DNA of 64,000 nt. Origin: Chitinophagaceae bacterium (GTDB lineage: Bacteria; Bacteroidota; Bacteroidia; Chitinophagales; Chitinophagaceae). The position numbers and the translations under genes were made by a program. The notes under the pieces were generated by a model. The model was not told where the DNA came from, made no database searches, and saw only the letters and a program-made list of their open reading frames with translations. Positions 1 through 10,636 of the stretch are shown here, one piece after another. The stretch's first letter is position 1; every line of letters begins with the position of its first letter. The DNA lies in assembly GCA_016720825.1 (NCBI GenBank), contig JADKJV010000008.1, positions 62,001-126,000 on the forward strand. The letters are read 5' to 3'.

Positions 1-531
1 CTGGATTGCACCGCTGACGAGGTAATTGTTTTTATCACCCATCGGATTGCAGTCATACCCGAGGAAAAAGAACTGGTCTTCATCAATGGCATCACCATGA
101 CCAGCGAGATAAATAAACAGCCGGTCACCGCGCCTGAGTTGTTTGGATTTCAGCCATTGGAAACCCTTGCTCCAGAAATTGGCATTATTGGCATCTTCAT
201 TCAGTAAACAAAAAATATTTTCATTCTTCACACTGCCGCCTCCGGGTGATTTGAGGTAATCGCGGAAGAGTTCGGCATCTTTATCAGCATAAGTCAGAGG
301 TCTTACATATTTATATTTTGAAACACCAACAACCATGGCGAAAACCTGGGGCTTTTTGTCAGCGGTGTCGCGGAGCTTGAGCGGGGTCTGGGAGAATGCA
401 GGTTGCAGGAAGCATATAGAAAACAACAGGAAGCAGGTGGCAGGCAGCAGGCTTGCTCCGAAAAGTGAAACTTTTTCGGAGAGGCAGGTGGCAGGTAGCA
501 GGGAGCAGGTTGCTGGGTGTGTCTTTTTCAT
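1..531 (-). CDS. Caspase-like (C14 family) secreted protein, 3' end cut by window edge
   Basis: The 177 visible residues begin at an ATG at 531 and stay open to base 1. A caspase-fold (p20-like) core starts near residue 65 with 'FAMVVGVSKYKYVRPLTYAD', and a His in 'YLAGHGD' (about residue 145) matches the catalytic His of clan CD peptidases. The catalytic Cys would lie beyond the window, so activity cannot be judged. The first 50 residues form an unusually long hydrophobic leader ending 'PAFSQ', with 'LLPATC' occurring twice; it is encoded by a 7-base repeat array. Export is therefore likely. Bacteroidota carry many secreted caspase-like proteins with C-terminal WD40, TPR or SH3 parts, but none is visible here. 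Confidence 0.85.
   Translation of the reverse strand, partial: MKKTHPATCSLLPATCLSEKVSLFGASLLPATCFLLFSICFLQPAFSQTPLKLRDTADKKPQVFAMVVGVSKYKYVRPLTYADKDAELFRDYLKSPGGGSVKNENIFCLLNEDANNANFWSKGFQWLKSKQLRRGDRLFIYLAGHGDAIDEDQFFFLGYDCNPMGDKNNYLVSGAIQ
381..520. repeat. Heptamer array (GCAGGTG-type) inside the leader of the caspase-like gene
   Basis: Two blocks of degenerate 7-base units (GCAGGTG, GCAGGCA, GCAGGTA, GCAGGGA) flank a small inverted repeat, CTCCGAAAAG with CTTTTTCGGAG, at about 448-483. Read on the minus strand the blocks encode repeated Leu-Leu-Pro-Ala-Thr-Cys. This is the only array in the window that lies inside a coding region. Confidence 0.75.
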
Positions 532-608
532 AATGGGATGAATTGAAGCGGGGAAAAGCTTTTTAAATATACAACAAGCCGACTCAAAAGTAAAATGTAA
601 AAAAAGGA

Positions 609-818
609 CCAAATCCCAAATAACAAAACCCAAATTCCAAACGGTAGCCCCTTTGTGCCCTTTGTTTAAGACTTTGTGCACTTTGCTTTGCGTGCAGAAA
701 CGAAGTGTAGGCGGGTGGTAAAAAAACAAATCCCAAATCCCAAAATCCAAATTCCAAACGTCTAACCTGTGCATTCAGGGCTAAAGTTTGGAATTTGGAT
801 TTTGTTATTTGGGATTTC
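609..818. repeat. Intergenic heptamer arrays (CAAATCC-type) as inverted arms
   Basis: Units of 7 bases (CAAATCC, CAAATAA, CAAAACC, CAAATTC) occur at 609-642 and again at 725-759. The reverse complement occurs at 786-818. Between the first two lies a 'CTTTGTGCCCTTTG'-type block (642-720) of the CACAAAG family. The right arm starts about 20 bases after the stop codon of the S74 protein on the minus strand. No gene is seen in 532-837. Confidence 0.8.
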
Positions 819-837
819 GTGTGTACCGGTTATTTTC

Positions 838-2958
838 TCACTGCTGCCTTCTCAGTTGTTCAACAGTGGCTTTCAGTTCATCAATCTGGCGTTGCTGTTC
901 ACGAATAGATTCAATCAATAACGGAACAAGCCTGGCATAGTCAACGCCTTTCATGCCATCCTGTTCACTCACGGCTTCGGGTACTACTTTTTCCACATCT
1001 TGTGCCAGCAGTCCCATTTGACGGCCGGGTTGGAAATTCCTTTTGGGGAAATCTGTGGTTTTCATTTCATATTCCACGCCTTTGAGACGGAGTAACCGCT
1101 GGAGGGGAGATTCTATAGGAGTAATATCTTTTTTAAATCTTTCATCGCTTGCGTATGTGACGCCATTGGCCCAGAGACTGCCAAAAATCAGGAAAGCAAA
1201 TGGGGGACTGGACTGCGCCTTGGCCAATTCTGTAAAATTGCCGGCATTATCCTGAGTGCCAAATGAAACTTTGCTTCCCGGGTTATCACAATGCAGGCGG
1301 AGTTCATTGCCATAAACACCTATGCCTACCTCGCCTGCAGGTCCGGGGTACAACTGTATTTTTTCACCCAAAGCTGCCGGGAATGATAACGGCCTTGGTG
1401 GCGCTGCTCCATTCATACCAATCCCAACATTTCCCGTTGTGGTATTCATGGTAAAACCAAAAAGTGCTCCTGTGTTGCCGTAAAATCCAACCTGGTTATC
1501 ACTCGACAAACCAATAAAGGCCGAATTAGCCGAGTTTGCTGCATTTGAAAGCCAGAGTCCTGCTGTCTGAGAACCTGTTTTTATCTGCAACCTGCCACTT
1601 GTCTGAAAGGATACTTCACCATTGTTTATAGTCCTGGCCTTTTCATTGAAATTGTAACTGTTTCCGTAACCAAATGCAATACTTGTATTACTTCCATCAC
1701 TGTACATCTGTAATAGACCAGACTGGACACCAAAACCGTATTGTGGGGTATTGCCCAGACCACCGTAAAGTGATAAACGATTTCCTAAACGGTTGGTGAA
1801 AGACAATGAATCAAGCGTAAGCTGGCCGGTTACTGCAGTATTATTAGGCAGTCGGGTGTTACCATATTTTGAAATGATATTTCCTGCTACAATCAGGTCA
1901 CCGCGGGTTTCAAGATTACCCAGTGTAGTAAGTTTATCCCGGAAAATACCAGTACCCACTACATCCAGTTTGGCGAATGGCGTGTCAATGCCAATGCCTA
2001 CTTTGGTTCCGTTATTCGCTGTGGGCACCTGGTTTGATTCTGCTACACAGATTTTGGCAGTACCATCTGAAAGCGCCGGGCCTGTGCCTGTATATCGCAT
2101 CATCCTGATATAAACGATACTGTTGGGTGTCAGGTTAGTCCAGTTCAGCCCGAAGAATGTACAGCCTAATTCTGTAAATGTACCGTTGCATGCAGTTGCG
2201 GTATAGGCAACCAGGCAAGTGCCATTGTAAGTATGGTTTATCCGCAATTTACCAGATGCAGGTACACGGAGTTTAAACCATACATCCCTAACATTGGTTC
2301 CCGGCATGGGTGCTATACAGGAAGGTGTTGGAATAGCGGGGGTTAATGTGGCGCCCGTCCAGCTGTAAAAATCAACCGGCATGCAATCCTGTCCCAAAGG
2401 ATCTGCTTCGTCCATTTCAAAAAAGCCGGCATTACAAGGTTCATCAGCCAATACATTGTTGTTGCTTACACAAATTTTAATAGCCCCGTTTGCAAATGCA
2501 GCCGTATTGGCAAATCTCCTGTATACCCTCAGAAAACAGACACCACCTGGCGTCAGTCCAACATAGGTTCTGAAACTTTCTGAAGGGATATTCGTGTACA
2601 GGCAAGGATAGCCATTGTTGAATGAGTTGGCAACAGCTAACGAATTACACGTATTGCTGGTATATAATTCAGATGTATACGCGTTGCCATCTGTGGCTGC
2701 AATTCTTACAACAGCTTGCCCGTTGGCCGGCACAGTAAACTGATACCAGACATCCAGGTTTTGGAAATTTTCGCACCAGGTATTCCCACTGCCACTGCTC
2801 CAGGTAGCACCGGTATACGAGTACGTAACAGTAGGTTCACAACCCAGGTTTTCAACCGGGATTGTTACAGCACCGCAGGAGTTATCATTTGCTGGCTGGG
2901 CCATCGTGTACTTTGAAAGAAACAAGAGTACCAGGAACAGGAGAGTTGTTTTTTTCAT
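838..2958 (-). CDS. Secreted protein with C-terminal S74 intramolecular chaperone (tail-fibre type)
   Basis: 706 residues. It has a signal peptide ending 'YTMAQ', followed by two similar Cys-containing beta-sandwich-like segments (about 20-160 and 170-310). A repetitive beta-helix-like middle follows, and then a C-terminal peptidase S74 domain. The S74 domain starts at 'YASDERFKKDI' (about 605); the Ser and Lys of this motif are the self-cleavage dyad in endosialidase-type chaperones. A short coiled coil ('IREQQRQIDELKATVEQLRR') ends the protein, as is usual for S74. By family knowledge, S74 trimerises a beta-helical stalk and then cuts itself off. No phage genes lie nearby, so this is probably a cell-surface fibre rather than prophage. 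The ligand is unknown. Confidence 0.88.
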   Translation of the reverse strand: MKKTTLLFLVLLFLSKYTMAQPANDNSCGAVTIPVENLGCEPTVTYSYTGATWSSGSGNTWCENFQNLDVWYQFTVPANGQAVVRIAATDGNAYTSELYTSNTCNSLAVANSFNNGYPCLYTNIPSESFRTYVGLTPGGVCFLRVYRRFANTAAFANGAIKICVSNNNVLADEPCNAGFFEMDEADPLGQDCMPVDFYSWTGATLTPAIPTPSCIAPMPGTNVRDVWFKLRVPASGKLRINHTYNGTCLVAYTATACNGTFTELGCTFFGLNWTNLTPNSIVYIRMMRYTGTGPALSDGTAKICVAESNQVPTANNGTKVGIGIDTPFAKLDVVGTGIFRDKLTTLGNLETRGDLIVAGNIISKYGNTRLPNNTAVTGQLTLDSLSFTNRLGNRLSLYGGLGNTPQYGFGVQSGLLQMYSDGSNTSIAFGYGNSYNFNEKARTINNGEVSFQTSGRLQIKTGSQTAGLWLSNAANSANSAFIGLSSDNQVGFYGNTGALFGFTMNTTTGNVGIGMNGAAPPRPLSFPAALGEKIQLYPGPAGEVGIGVYGNELRLHCDNPGSKVSFGTQDNAGNFTELAKAQSSPPFAFLIFGSLWANGVTYASDERFKKDITPIESPLQRLLRLKGVEYEMKTTDFPKRNFQPGRQMGLLAQDVEKVVPEAVSEQDGMKGVDYARLVPLLIESIREQQRQIDELKATVEQLRRQQ

Positions 2959-2996
2959 TATTAATTTATTAAGTCGTTAGTCATTAAAAAGTACTT

Positions 2997-3255
2997 AAAA
3001 GTCAAAAGTCAAAATTCAAAATTCAAAAAACCTCAAGCTAACCGCCATACTCCAATAGCTAATCGCCAACAATCAAAAATCAAAAGTCAAAAGTCAAAAT
3101 TCAAAAAAATCTCAAGCTAATCGCCATACTCCAATAGCTAATCGCCAACATTCAAAAATCAAAAGTCAAAAGTCAAAAAAATCTCAAGCTATTCGCCAGT
3201 CGCCCATTGCCAATTGCCAAAAGCTAATAGCCAATAGCCAAAACTTTAAACCAAC
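2997..3255. repeat. Intergenic array of GTCAAAA heptamers with a 72-79 bp higher-order repeat
   Basis: The 416-base gap 2959-3374 has no gene. It holds runs of GTCAAAA and TTCAAAA units joined to a 'CTCAAGCTAATCGCC'-type segment. That segment recurs at 3032, 3111 and 3183, giving a higher-order unit of 79 then 72 bases. The block ends in AGCCAAT/AGCCAAA units. It lies between two minus-strand genes. Confidence 0.85.
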
Positions 3256-3314
3256 TTCAAACTATAGGGTTCTTTTTTACTTTTTAATTTTGAATTTTAC
3301 TATAGTCCTCAACC

Positions 3315-3382
3315 AAAAATAGCCTCCCCGGCATGTCCCGGAACTAGTGGTTTTACATGAATTTTGAAGGTAGGCTATTTTT
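3315..3382 (-). terminator. Large-loop hairpin terminator at the stop of the 3375 lipoprotein gene
   Basis: AAAAATAGCCT (3315-3325) pairs perfectly with AGGCTATTTTT (3372-3382). The right arm includes the TAG stop codon. Read on the minus strand the stem ends in a run of five T. The loop is long (46 bases), which is unusual for an intrinsic terminator. Confidence 0.6.
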
Positions 3383-4322
3383 CCAGGGCAAGTGTAAAGA
3401 CAGTGCTGCTGCCATTATCATCATCGGCAACCAGCAGCAGATGGAGCATGGTACGGGATTCAGCGAGGAGGCAGACGGATTCTATTTTATGGCCTTTAAA
3501 GCGCGGATCTTCAGCCTCCAGGTCAATGATTTCATCCGGGTTGATGGCCTTCCATTTGGTTTTGGAAGAGAAGTTTTTTACGATCCAGAGATAACTTTTG
3601 CCGATGGCACCATCATCCATTGCATTGGTTGTGGCTTCGGTGGAAACAGTGGCAATCAGCCGGTCACTCAGGGAAGAATACTCTAATCCGGATACACCGG
3701 AAAAGGATGTGCTGTCAGGCTGAACACCGAACCGGATGGTTGTTAACCCTGTTTCCGTTTGATTATCCCAAAATGCAGCATTGGTTATGATTAAATCATT
3801 ACGCGGGTTTCCCAGGCTTCCGCGGTTGGACATCAGGATCCTCCCGTGTATTTTGGTACAACCTTCAATATTGATTTCGCCAATGCCTAATGCCCGTAAG
3901 CGGGTAAAAAATGTATCCAGCCGGATGCTGTCTGCTTTCTTTTTTTTGGCACTGTATAAAATGGCCAGGTCGCGCTGCGGTGATTTGGATCCTGAACCCA
4001 GCAGGAGTAACTGGTCTTCATCCTGGTATTGTACAACCGTGGCTGATTCCAGGTCAGGCTTGCTGTCTTTCGGGAGTTTTTTCAAATGGGTCTGAAAGAA
4101 AGGGATGGAATCTTTTTGCACCAGGCTGGTGTCCAGCACAAGGCAGTAAGGTGCATCATCACCCATCATATAAAGATGGCGGTTGTAGTAAGCAACGGCT
4201 GATGCAGAAGGGTAGTGGTTGAATTCCTGCACATGTTCCACTACCTGGCTGTGTTTGCATGACAGCAGGCAGATTGATAAATAAAAAGCGGGGAGTATGC
4301 GGGTGATTCTTGTCACAGGCAC
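3375..4322 (-). CDS. Lipoprotein, DUF6929-like, probable beta-propeller
   Basis: 315 residues. A lipobox-like 'SICLLSC' (Cys about 22) suggests a lipoprotein. The rest has repeated short beta-strand blocks ('HLYMMGDDAPYCLVLD', 'DQLLLLGSGSKSP', 'ISGLEYSSLSDRLIATVS'-like) in the style of phytase/SdiA-type propellers. DUF6929 is my best family guess from overall pattern and not from a decisive motif. It is the last gene of the minus-strand run after purE, which ends 8 bases upstream, so the two are probably co-transcribed. No enzyme motif was recognised. Confidence 0.7.
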   Translation of the reverse strand: MPVTRITRILPAFYLSICLLSCKHSQVVEHVQEFNHYPSASAVAYYNRHLYMMGDDAPYCLVLDTSLVQKDSIPFFQTHLKKLPKDSKPDLESATVVQYQDEDQLLLLGSGSKSPQRDLAILYSAKKKKADSIRLDTFFTRLRALGIGEINIEGCTKIHGRILMSNRGSLGNPRNDLIITNAAFWDNQTETGLTTIRFGVQPDSTSFSGVSGLEYSSLSDRLIATVSTEATTNAMDDGAIGKSYLWIVKNFSSKTKWKAINPDEIIDLEAEDPRFKGHKIESVCLLAESRTMLHLLLVADDDNGSSTVFTLALEK

Positions 4323-4330
4323 CAGTTGTT

Positions 4331-4843
4331 TCAGTCGAATTTATTTTCCCAGCCGTCTTTTTTCATCTTATCTGCTTTTTCAATCACTTCTTTCTGCATG
4401 GATTGTTTGTAAGCAGCAATGGTGGCTGAAACTTTTTCATCGTATGTTCCCAGGATTTCCGCAGCGAGGATGCCGGCATTTTTGGCCGCATTCAAAGCTA
4501 CAGTACCTACCGGCACGCCATTGGGCATTTGTAAAATGGAAAGGACAGAGTCCCAGCCGTCAATAGAGTTGGAAGATTTGATCGGCACACCAATTACAGG
4601 CAATGTGGTAACAGAAGCTACCATCCCCGGCAGGTGGGCGGCGCCCCCGGCTCCGGCAATGATTACTTTCAGTCCGCGGCCTGCTGCTGTTTGTGCGTAC
4701 TCAATCATACGATGTGGTGTGCGGTGAGCCGACACAACCGTTACTTCATGTGCAATGTTGAATTGTTTGAGGATATCTGATGCGGCTTGCATCACAGGCA
4801 GGTCGCTGTCGCTGCCCATAATAATTCCAACCAGTGGGTTCAT
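4331..4843 (-). CDS. purE: N5-carboxyaminoimidazole ribonucleotide mutase PurE
   Basis: 170 residues, normal for class I PurE. It moves the carboxyl group of N5-CAIR to C4, giving CAIR in purine synthesis, and works after PurK. The phosphate/active-site loop 'MGSDSDLPVM' (residues 9-18) and 'VSAHRTPHR' (37-45), with its catalytic His, are present, as is 'GAGGAAHLPGM'. It sits 38 bases after the tolC-like gene on the same strand. purK is on the same strand but separated from it by a three-gene efflux operon. Confidence 0.97.
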   Translation of the reverse strand: MNPLVGIIMGSDSDLPVMQAASDILKQFNIAHEVTVVSAHRTPHRMIEYAQTAAGRGLKVIIAGAGGAAHLPGMVASVTTLPVIGVPIKSSNSIDGWDSVLSILQMPNGVPVGTVALNAAKNAGILAAEILGTYDEKVSATIAAYKQSMQKEVIEKADKMKKDGWENKFD

Positions 4844-4881
4844 GTTGCTGAATTGTTCCCAAAAATAGCCAGAAAGCGGAA

Positions 4882-6246
4882 CTATTTAATCAACCCGCCA
4901 TTTAATCTCAGTAATTCTGTTTCAGCTGTTTTGGTATTAAATCGGGCGGCGATCAGCCGGGTATAGGCATCTTCCAGGCTTTTCTGGGCTTCTTTGAGCT
5001 GGATTTGCGTTGTAGAGTTGAGTTTATACACCTGGAAAACGATGTTTACGTTTTCCTTGGCGATCAGGATATTCTCTTCTTCCAGCACCAGGATCCTTTT
5101 CTGCAGTTCATAATCGAGGTATGCATTGATGATACTGTAACTGATCTGCGATTCCTGCTGTTTGAATACCAGTTGCTGGTAACCGATATCCAGTTTCGCC
5201 TGCTGGATCTGGCGGCGGTTATTGTAATTATTGAAGATGGGAATTGTGGCGGTAAAGCCGTAGTTGAAACCCCGGTTGCGGTTGAATAAGGTGGAGAATG
5301 AATTGATCACTGCTTTGTTATTCGTACGGTTGAAATTATAAGCGCCGTTAAACGCAACAGTGGGGTATCTTTCTGCTTCCCTTTCTTTCAGGGTGAGACG
5401 TGCAATGTCAATATTTTTCTGGGCCAGCTGCAGGGCCGGACTTGAATTCTTAATATCCCGTTGCAGGTCATTCAGCACCAGTTTGAAATTGATAGGAATA
5501 GTGTCACTCACCTCATATTTATTATCCTGCCTCACCATCAGCTCATTTAACTGCTCTTTCAGCCGGCTGATTAATGATTCCTGTTCCATTTTCGCAGCGC
5601 GCTGTGCATTGAGATCGAGTTTGCTTTGCAGTACATCGGGTTTGGTGCCAACACCGATATCCAATTTATATTCGGCCAGTTTTAATCTTTCCTGGCTGAT
5701 TGACATTTGTTCTTCAATGGCTTTGAGCTGTTGTTTCTGCCTGACGATACTGTAATAGGTATTAATCACCGAAGCCACGGTATTGATCACCTGGTTCTTG
5801 ATAGCAATTTCACCCATCAGCACAAACTGGTCAACTTTATCACGGGTGGCAAACATTTTCATGCCGTCGAATAATGTCCAGTTCAGAGCCAGCTGTGCCG
5901 TGAGGTTATTTGATTTGATACCTGATTTTTCCCGCTTGGTGCCATCGGATAATATTTGTTTCTGTGCATTCACATTCCAGGCAGTACCGATATTGCCATT
6001 CAGCCTTGGTAAGAAAGCCGCATTTTTATAGGAAGCATCCAACGCGTATGAGGCAGAATCATTTTTAACCAGCTGGATGCTGTAATTATTTTGCAGTGCG
6101 TTGGCAATGGCTTCATCCACACTCATCACCGGGTAGGCCGGGTACACCACTTTCTCGAAAGCCATATCGGGACGTGAAGGCGCCTGTGCATAGCTGTTAC
6201 AGATTACAGGAAATACAGCCAGTGTTAAAAATAATATCCGCTTCAT
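4882..6246 (-). CDS. TolC-family outer membrane efflux protein
   Basis: 454 residues with signal peptide 'MKRILFLTLAVFPVICNSYA'. Two OEP repeats follow (about 35-235 and 245-450), with long heptad-rich helices such as 'AIEEQMSISQERLKLAEYKL'. This is the outer-membrane channel of the tripartite pump encoded just upstream, with 9 bases between the pump stop and this start. It expels the pump's substrate across the outer membrane; the substrate cannot be told from sequence. Confidence 0.93.
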   Translation of the reverse strand: MKRILFLTLAVFPVICNSYAQAPSRPDMAFEKVVYPAYPVMSVDEAIANALQNNYSIQLVKNDSASYALDASYKNAAFLPRLNGNIGTAWNVNAQKQILSDGTKREKSGIKSNNLTAQLALNWTLFDGMKMFATRDKVDQFVLMGEIAIKNQVINTVASVINTYYSIVRQKQQLKAIEEQMSISQERLKLAEYKLDIGVGTKPDVLQSKLDLNAQRAAKMEQESLISRLKEQLNELMVRQDNKYEVSDTIPINFKLVLNDLQRDIKNSSPALQLAQKNIDIARLTLKEREAERYPTVAFNGAYNFNRTNNKAVINSFSTLFNRNRGFNYGFTATIPIFNNYNNRRQIQQAKLDIGYQQLVFKQQESQISYSIINAYLDYELQKRILVLEEENILIAKENVNIVFQVYKLNSTTQIQLKEAQKSLEDAYTRLIAARFNTKTAETELLRLNGGLIK

Positions 6247-6255
6247 AATGTTCAG

Positions 6256-9200
6256 TTATGCCTTGTCAGTTTGCCCGGGTTGTTGAGTAGCTTCAGTTAC
6301 TGCAGTTGTTTCAGCGGTGACTGCCATCGAGGTCTCATCAACGGTTGGTTGGGCATGGACAAACTGGTCTATTTCACTTTTTTTCTTTTTACCTGATAAG
6401 AATGAATACATCGCCGGGATGACAAATAATGTCAGGATCAATGAGAACATAATCCCACCCACGATCACGATACCGAGCGGGATCCGGCTGGTGGCCGAAG
6501 CACCGAGTGATAATGCCAGGGGCAGGGCACCGAGCGACATGGCCAGGCTGGTCATCAGGATGGGTCTCAAACGCTGTGTGGCCGCGAAAATAGCTGCCTC
6601 CATTTTACCCATGCCTTTCATCCGGTTCTGATTGGCAAATTCCACAATCAAGATACCATTCTTCGTCACTAGACCTATGAGCATGATCATACCGATCTGG
6701 GAGAAGATATTCAGCGTCATGCCAAATAACCACAATGACAATACCGCACCGGCAATAGCGAGCGGAACGGTAAACATGATGATCAGCGGGTCAATGAAAC
6801 TTTCAAACTGAGCTGCCAGGATCAGGAAGATTAATCCAAGTGCAAGTAAGAATGCAAAACTGGTATTGCTGGAACTTTCTGCAAAGTCACGGGAAGATCC
6901 GGACAAGGAAGTGGTGAATGTATCATCTAATAATTTATCCGCGATGCTTTGCATTTCTTTGATACCATCCCCGATGGTTTTGCCGGGAGCAAGTCCCGCA
7001 GAAATGGTAGCTGATTTATACCTGTTGAAATGGTAGATAGAAGGAGGCGTGTTGGATTCAGATGTCGATACCAGGTTATCCAGACTGATCATTTCTCCCC
7101 GGCTGTTCCGTACAAACAATGCTTTCAAATCATCCGGATCATCGCGGTCATTCCTGGTAACCTGTCCCATCACCTGGTATTGCTTTCCGTCTTTGGTGAA
7201 ATAACCCAGCCTGCGGTTGCTGTATGCCAGCTGCAGGGTTTGTGAAATATCATTGACTGAAACACCAAGCTCTGCGGCTTTGATCCGGTCAACTTGCACC
7301 CTTAATTCCGGTTTATTGAATTTTAAATCCACATCTGCATTCAGTAAAACCTTACTCTGCCTGGCCGCTTCAAGGAACGCTGGTAATATTTTAGTGAGCT
7401 TTTCAAAATTATTATTCTGGATAACGAATGATACGGGTTGTCCGCCGCGGCGGTTCACCGATATCGTTTGTTCTTCAATGGCAAAAGCCCTTCCTTCATT
7501 GAATTTGGGAAGGTTGCGGTTCACCATCGCCACAATTTGTTTCTGGGAACGAACCCTTTCATCCGGCGGAGTCAGGGTAACACGCACAAATCCAGTGTTC
7601 GCATTGCCTGAACCAGTAAAGCCCGGAGAGGTTACGCTCAGCACCACTTCTTTTTCAGGCACAGAATCCATCATGAACTGTGAGAGCCTGTTTACATAAA
7701 CGTCCATCGCTTCAAAAGAAGTTCCTTCCGGTGCAGTTAACTGTAAACGGAACTGGCTGCGGTCTTCCATCGGGGCCAGTTCAGATTGCAATTGCCTGCC
7801 TATAAAAATGATAGCCGCAATACAAAGACCAACCAGCACAAAGGCCATCTTACGGACGCCCATAAATTTTGTCAGTGCGGACTGGTAACTGTTTTCCAGC
7901 CACCGGAAGAAAGGTTCTGTCCGCCGGTAAAACCAGGAGTGATTATGTACATTCCGTTTGGTGAGTTTAACGTTGAGCACAGGCGTCAATGTCAGTGATA
8001 CAAACGCTGATATAAGTACAGCGCCTGCCACCACGATACCGAATTCACGGAAGAGCCGGCCCACAAAACCCTGTAAAAAGATGATTGGAAGGAACACTAC
8101 GGCGAGAGGTAATTGAGGTAGCGATTACGGCAAAATAAATCTCCCGCGAACCTTCCACAGCCGCCTGCCATTTATTCATGCCCTTTTCAATCTTCTTGTA
8201 AATATTTTCGGTAACCACAATACCATCATCCACCACCAGGCCGGTGGCCAGTACAATGGCGAGCAGTGACAGTACGTTTATCGTAAATCCCATCAGGTAC
8301 ATGATAAAGAATGCACCGATCAGTGAAACGGGAATATCAATCAGCGGACGGATGGCGATGATCCACTCGCGGAAGAACAGGTAAATAATCATCACCACCA
8401 GCAGGAAAGCCACCATCATGGTTTCTTCCACTTCGAGGATGGATTTCTTGATGAATTTTGTCTGGTCAAGTGCGATATTAATTTTTACATCTTCCGGCAC
8501 ATCTTTTTTGATCTGTTCCAGTCGTTTATAAAATTCATCAGAGATGGAAACATAATTGGAGCCGGGTTGTGGTACAATAGCCAGGGCAATCATCGGCGTA
8601 CCACTTTCTTTCAGTACCGTTTCTTCGTTCTCTGGTCCGAGTACGGCTTCACCCACATCCCGGATGCGTACATCAGCGCCGTTCACATTCCGGATAATCA
8701 GGTTGTTGAATTCTTCTTCTGTATTCAATCGTCCGAATGTGCGGACTGTTAGTTCTGTATTGTTGCCGGAGATTTTACCGGAAGGTAATTCTACATTTTC
8801 CCGGAGCAGCGCGGCCTGTACATCGTTACCGGTTATTTTATATGCGTTAAGTTCGGAAGGATTCAGCCAGATACGCATCGCATATCTTTTTTCACCCCAA
8901 ATCTGGATACCACTTACGCCGGGAATAGTCTGCAGTCTTTCCACCAGCACATTATTCGCATACTCCGTCATCTGCAGCTGGTTGCGGGTATTGCTCTGCA
9001 CGGTCATGGATAAAATCGGGTCAGAGCTCGCATCGGCTTTCGAAACTACGGGTGGCGCATCCAGGTCAGAGGGAAGTGAACGTACCGCCTGAGATACTTT
9101 ATCGCGCACATCATTGGCGGCAGATTCCAGATCTACTGATAAATCAAATTCAACATTGATATTGCTGCTGCCGTTGCTGCTGGAAGATGTAATGTTTTTG

Positions 9201-9430
9201 ATACCTGCAATCCCGTTCACCGCTTTTTCGAGCGGCTCGGTAATCTGTGTTTCGATAATATCTGAATTGGCGCCGGGGTAGGAGGTACGCACACTGATAT
9301 TGGGCGGATCAATGGCGGGATAATCCCTTACCCCGAGGAATTTGAAACCGATGATCCCGAACACCACAATGATAATATTCATCACAATGGCCAGAACCGG
9401 TCTGCGTAAACTTAATTCAGATATATTCAT
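6256..9430 (-). CDS. RND (HAE1/AcrB-type) efflux permease, one frameshift
   Basis: About 1057 residues once one extra base near 8101-8112 is removed. The frame then runs on from 'FAVIATSITLAVVFLPIIFL' without loss. Twelve membrane segments in two halves flank two large periplasmic loops, as in AcrB. The proton-relay Asp pair of TM4 is present ('GLVVDDGIVVTEN', about residue 405). Start 'MNISELSLRRPVLAIVMNI' is typical for the N-terminal helix. It lies between the adaptor (18 bases upstream) and the TolC gene. As given, the reading frame breaks. Because the defect is one base in a fully conserved gene, I read it as a sequence error and not a pseudogene. Confidence 0.93.
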
Positions 9431-9448
9431 AACAAAGGGCCTGACTGT

Positions 9449-10500
9449 TTATTGAACAACTTTTCCAAGCTGGATTTTTGTATCGGGTCTTACACTCAGT
9501 AAACCAGTAACCACAACCGTATCACCTGCTTTCAATCCCTGTAATACCTGTACCCGGGCTGAGTCGCGGACACCGGTTGTTATATCTGTAAATGTGGCGT
9601 TGCCGTTTTTAAACAGGATCACTTTCTTGCCACGGGCCTGTGGTAACACAGCCTGCGTGGGGATCATGATTGCATGCGGGTCGGGGTCAAAATCAAGTTG
9701 TACCCTTGCAAATGCACCGGGCAACAGATTTTCATTTTTCAATGTGATCAGTGCACGTACCATCAGGCTGCGTGTGTTCTCCGTGATATTCGATTCTGTG
9801 GCGATCACTTTGGCTGCAAGACGTTCATCACCATTCTCCAGCCGGAAACTGACTGTTTGCCCTGTTTTTATTTTATCAGCATATTTTTCAGGCACTGTAA
9901 AATCCAGTTTCAGCTGCGAAACCTGGTTGATCACTGCAATCACTGTTGATGGTGTTACATACGCACCATTACTGATCGACCGCAAACCGATTTTACCACT
10001 GAATGGTGCACGAACTACTGTTTTGGAAATGCTGGTTTGTATAATGCCGATATCGGCGCGCAGGCTGTTCACCTGTAACAAGCTTATATCATAATCCTGC
10101 TGGCTGATGCCCTGGATTTTAAGCAACTGTGCTTGCCTTTCCTCTGTTTTCTGGGCGAGTGCCAGTTGGATATTCAGTTTATTCAACTGGGCACGTAAAT
10201 CGCCGTCATATAATTTGGCGAGCACGGCACCCTGTGAGACAAACTTGCCTTCCGCTACATTGAGCTGGACAATCCGCCCGGAAACTTCGGGATGGATTTC
10301 CACCACTTCATTGGCCAGGATGGAACCAGGTACTTCAATATTTTCTGCAAAAGGGGCTTCTTTAACAAGATAAACATCCACCCGCATGGGAGGCTGCTTA
10401 GCTCGGGTCCTCCTGCTTTCGGGGCTTCCTGCTTTTTCTTAGAACCACAACTCAGCAAAAAGGCAGCGAACAGAAGGGTGAGAATTGGATTAATCCGCAT
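9449..10500 (-). CDS. RND periplasmic adaptor (membrane fusion) lipoprotein, one frameshift
   Basis: About 350 residues after restoring one missing base at 10387-10400. The N-terminus 'LLFAAFLLSCGSKKK' is a lipoprotein signal (Cys18). Next come the first half of a barrel-sandwich domain ('VEIHPEVSGRIVQLNVAEGK'), a coiled-coil hairpin with 'LAQKTEERQAQLLKIQG', the second lipoyl half ('VVRAPFSGKIGLRSISNGAY') and beta-barrel domains. It links the inner-membrane pump to TolC. It is first in the three-gene pump operon, and purK lies 136 bases upstream on the same strand. Confidence 0.92.
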
Positions 10501-10636
10501 GATTTAGTGTGCAATTGATTAGGAAATCAGTCGGTTAAAGGTAACTGATCTGGATTGTTTTTTGACGGCAAAACAGGTATTTCCCTGCGTTAGCGGCAGA
10601 ACTAAATACAAACGGTTTATATACGTGACAGGAGGG

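Noticed and set aside
838..2958. Prophage tail fibre
   Set aside because: The S74 domain is shared with phage fibres, but no other phage gene is near and the protein has a signal peptide.
8556..9092. 178-residue plus-strand ORF
   Set aside because: Antisense to the conserved RND pump gene.
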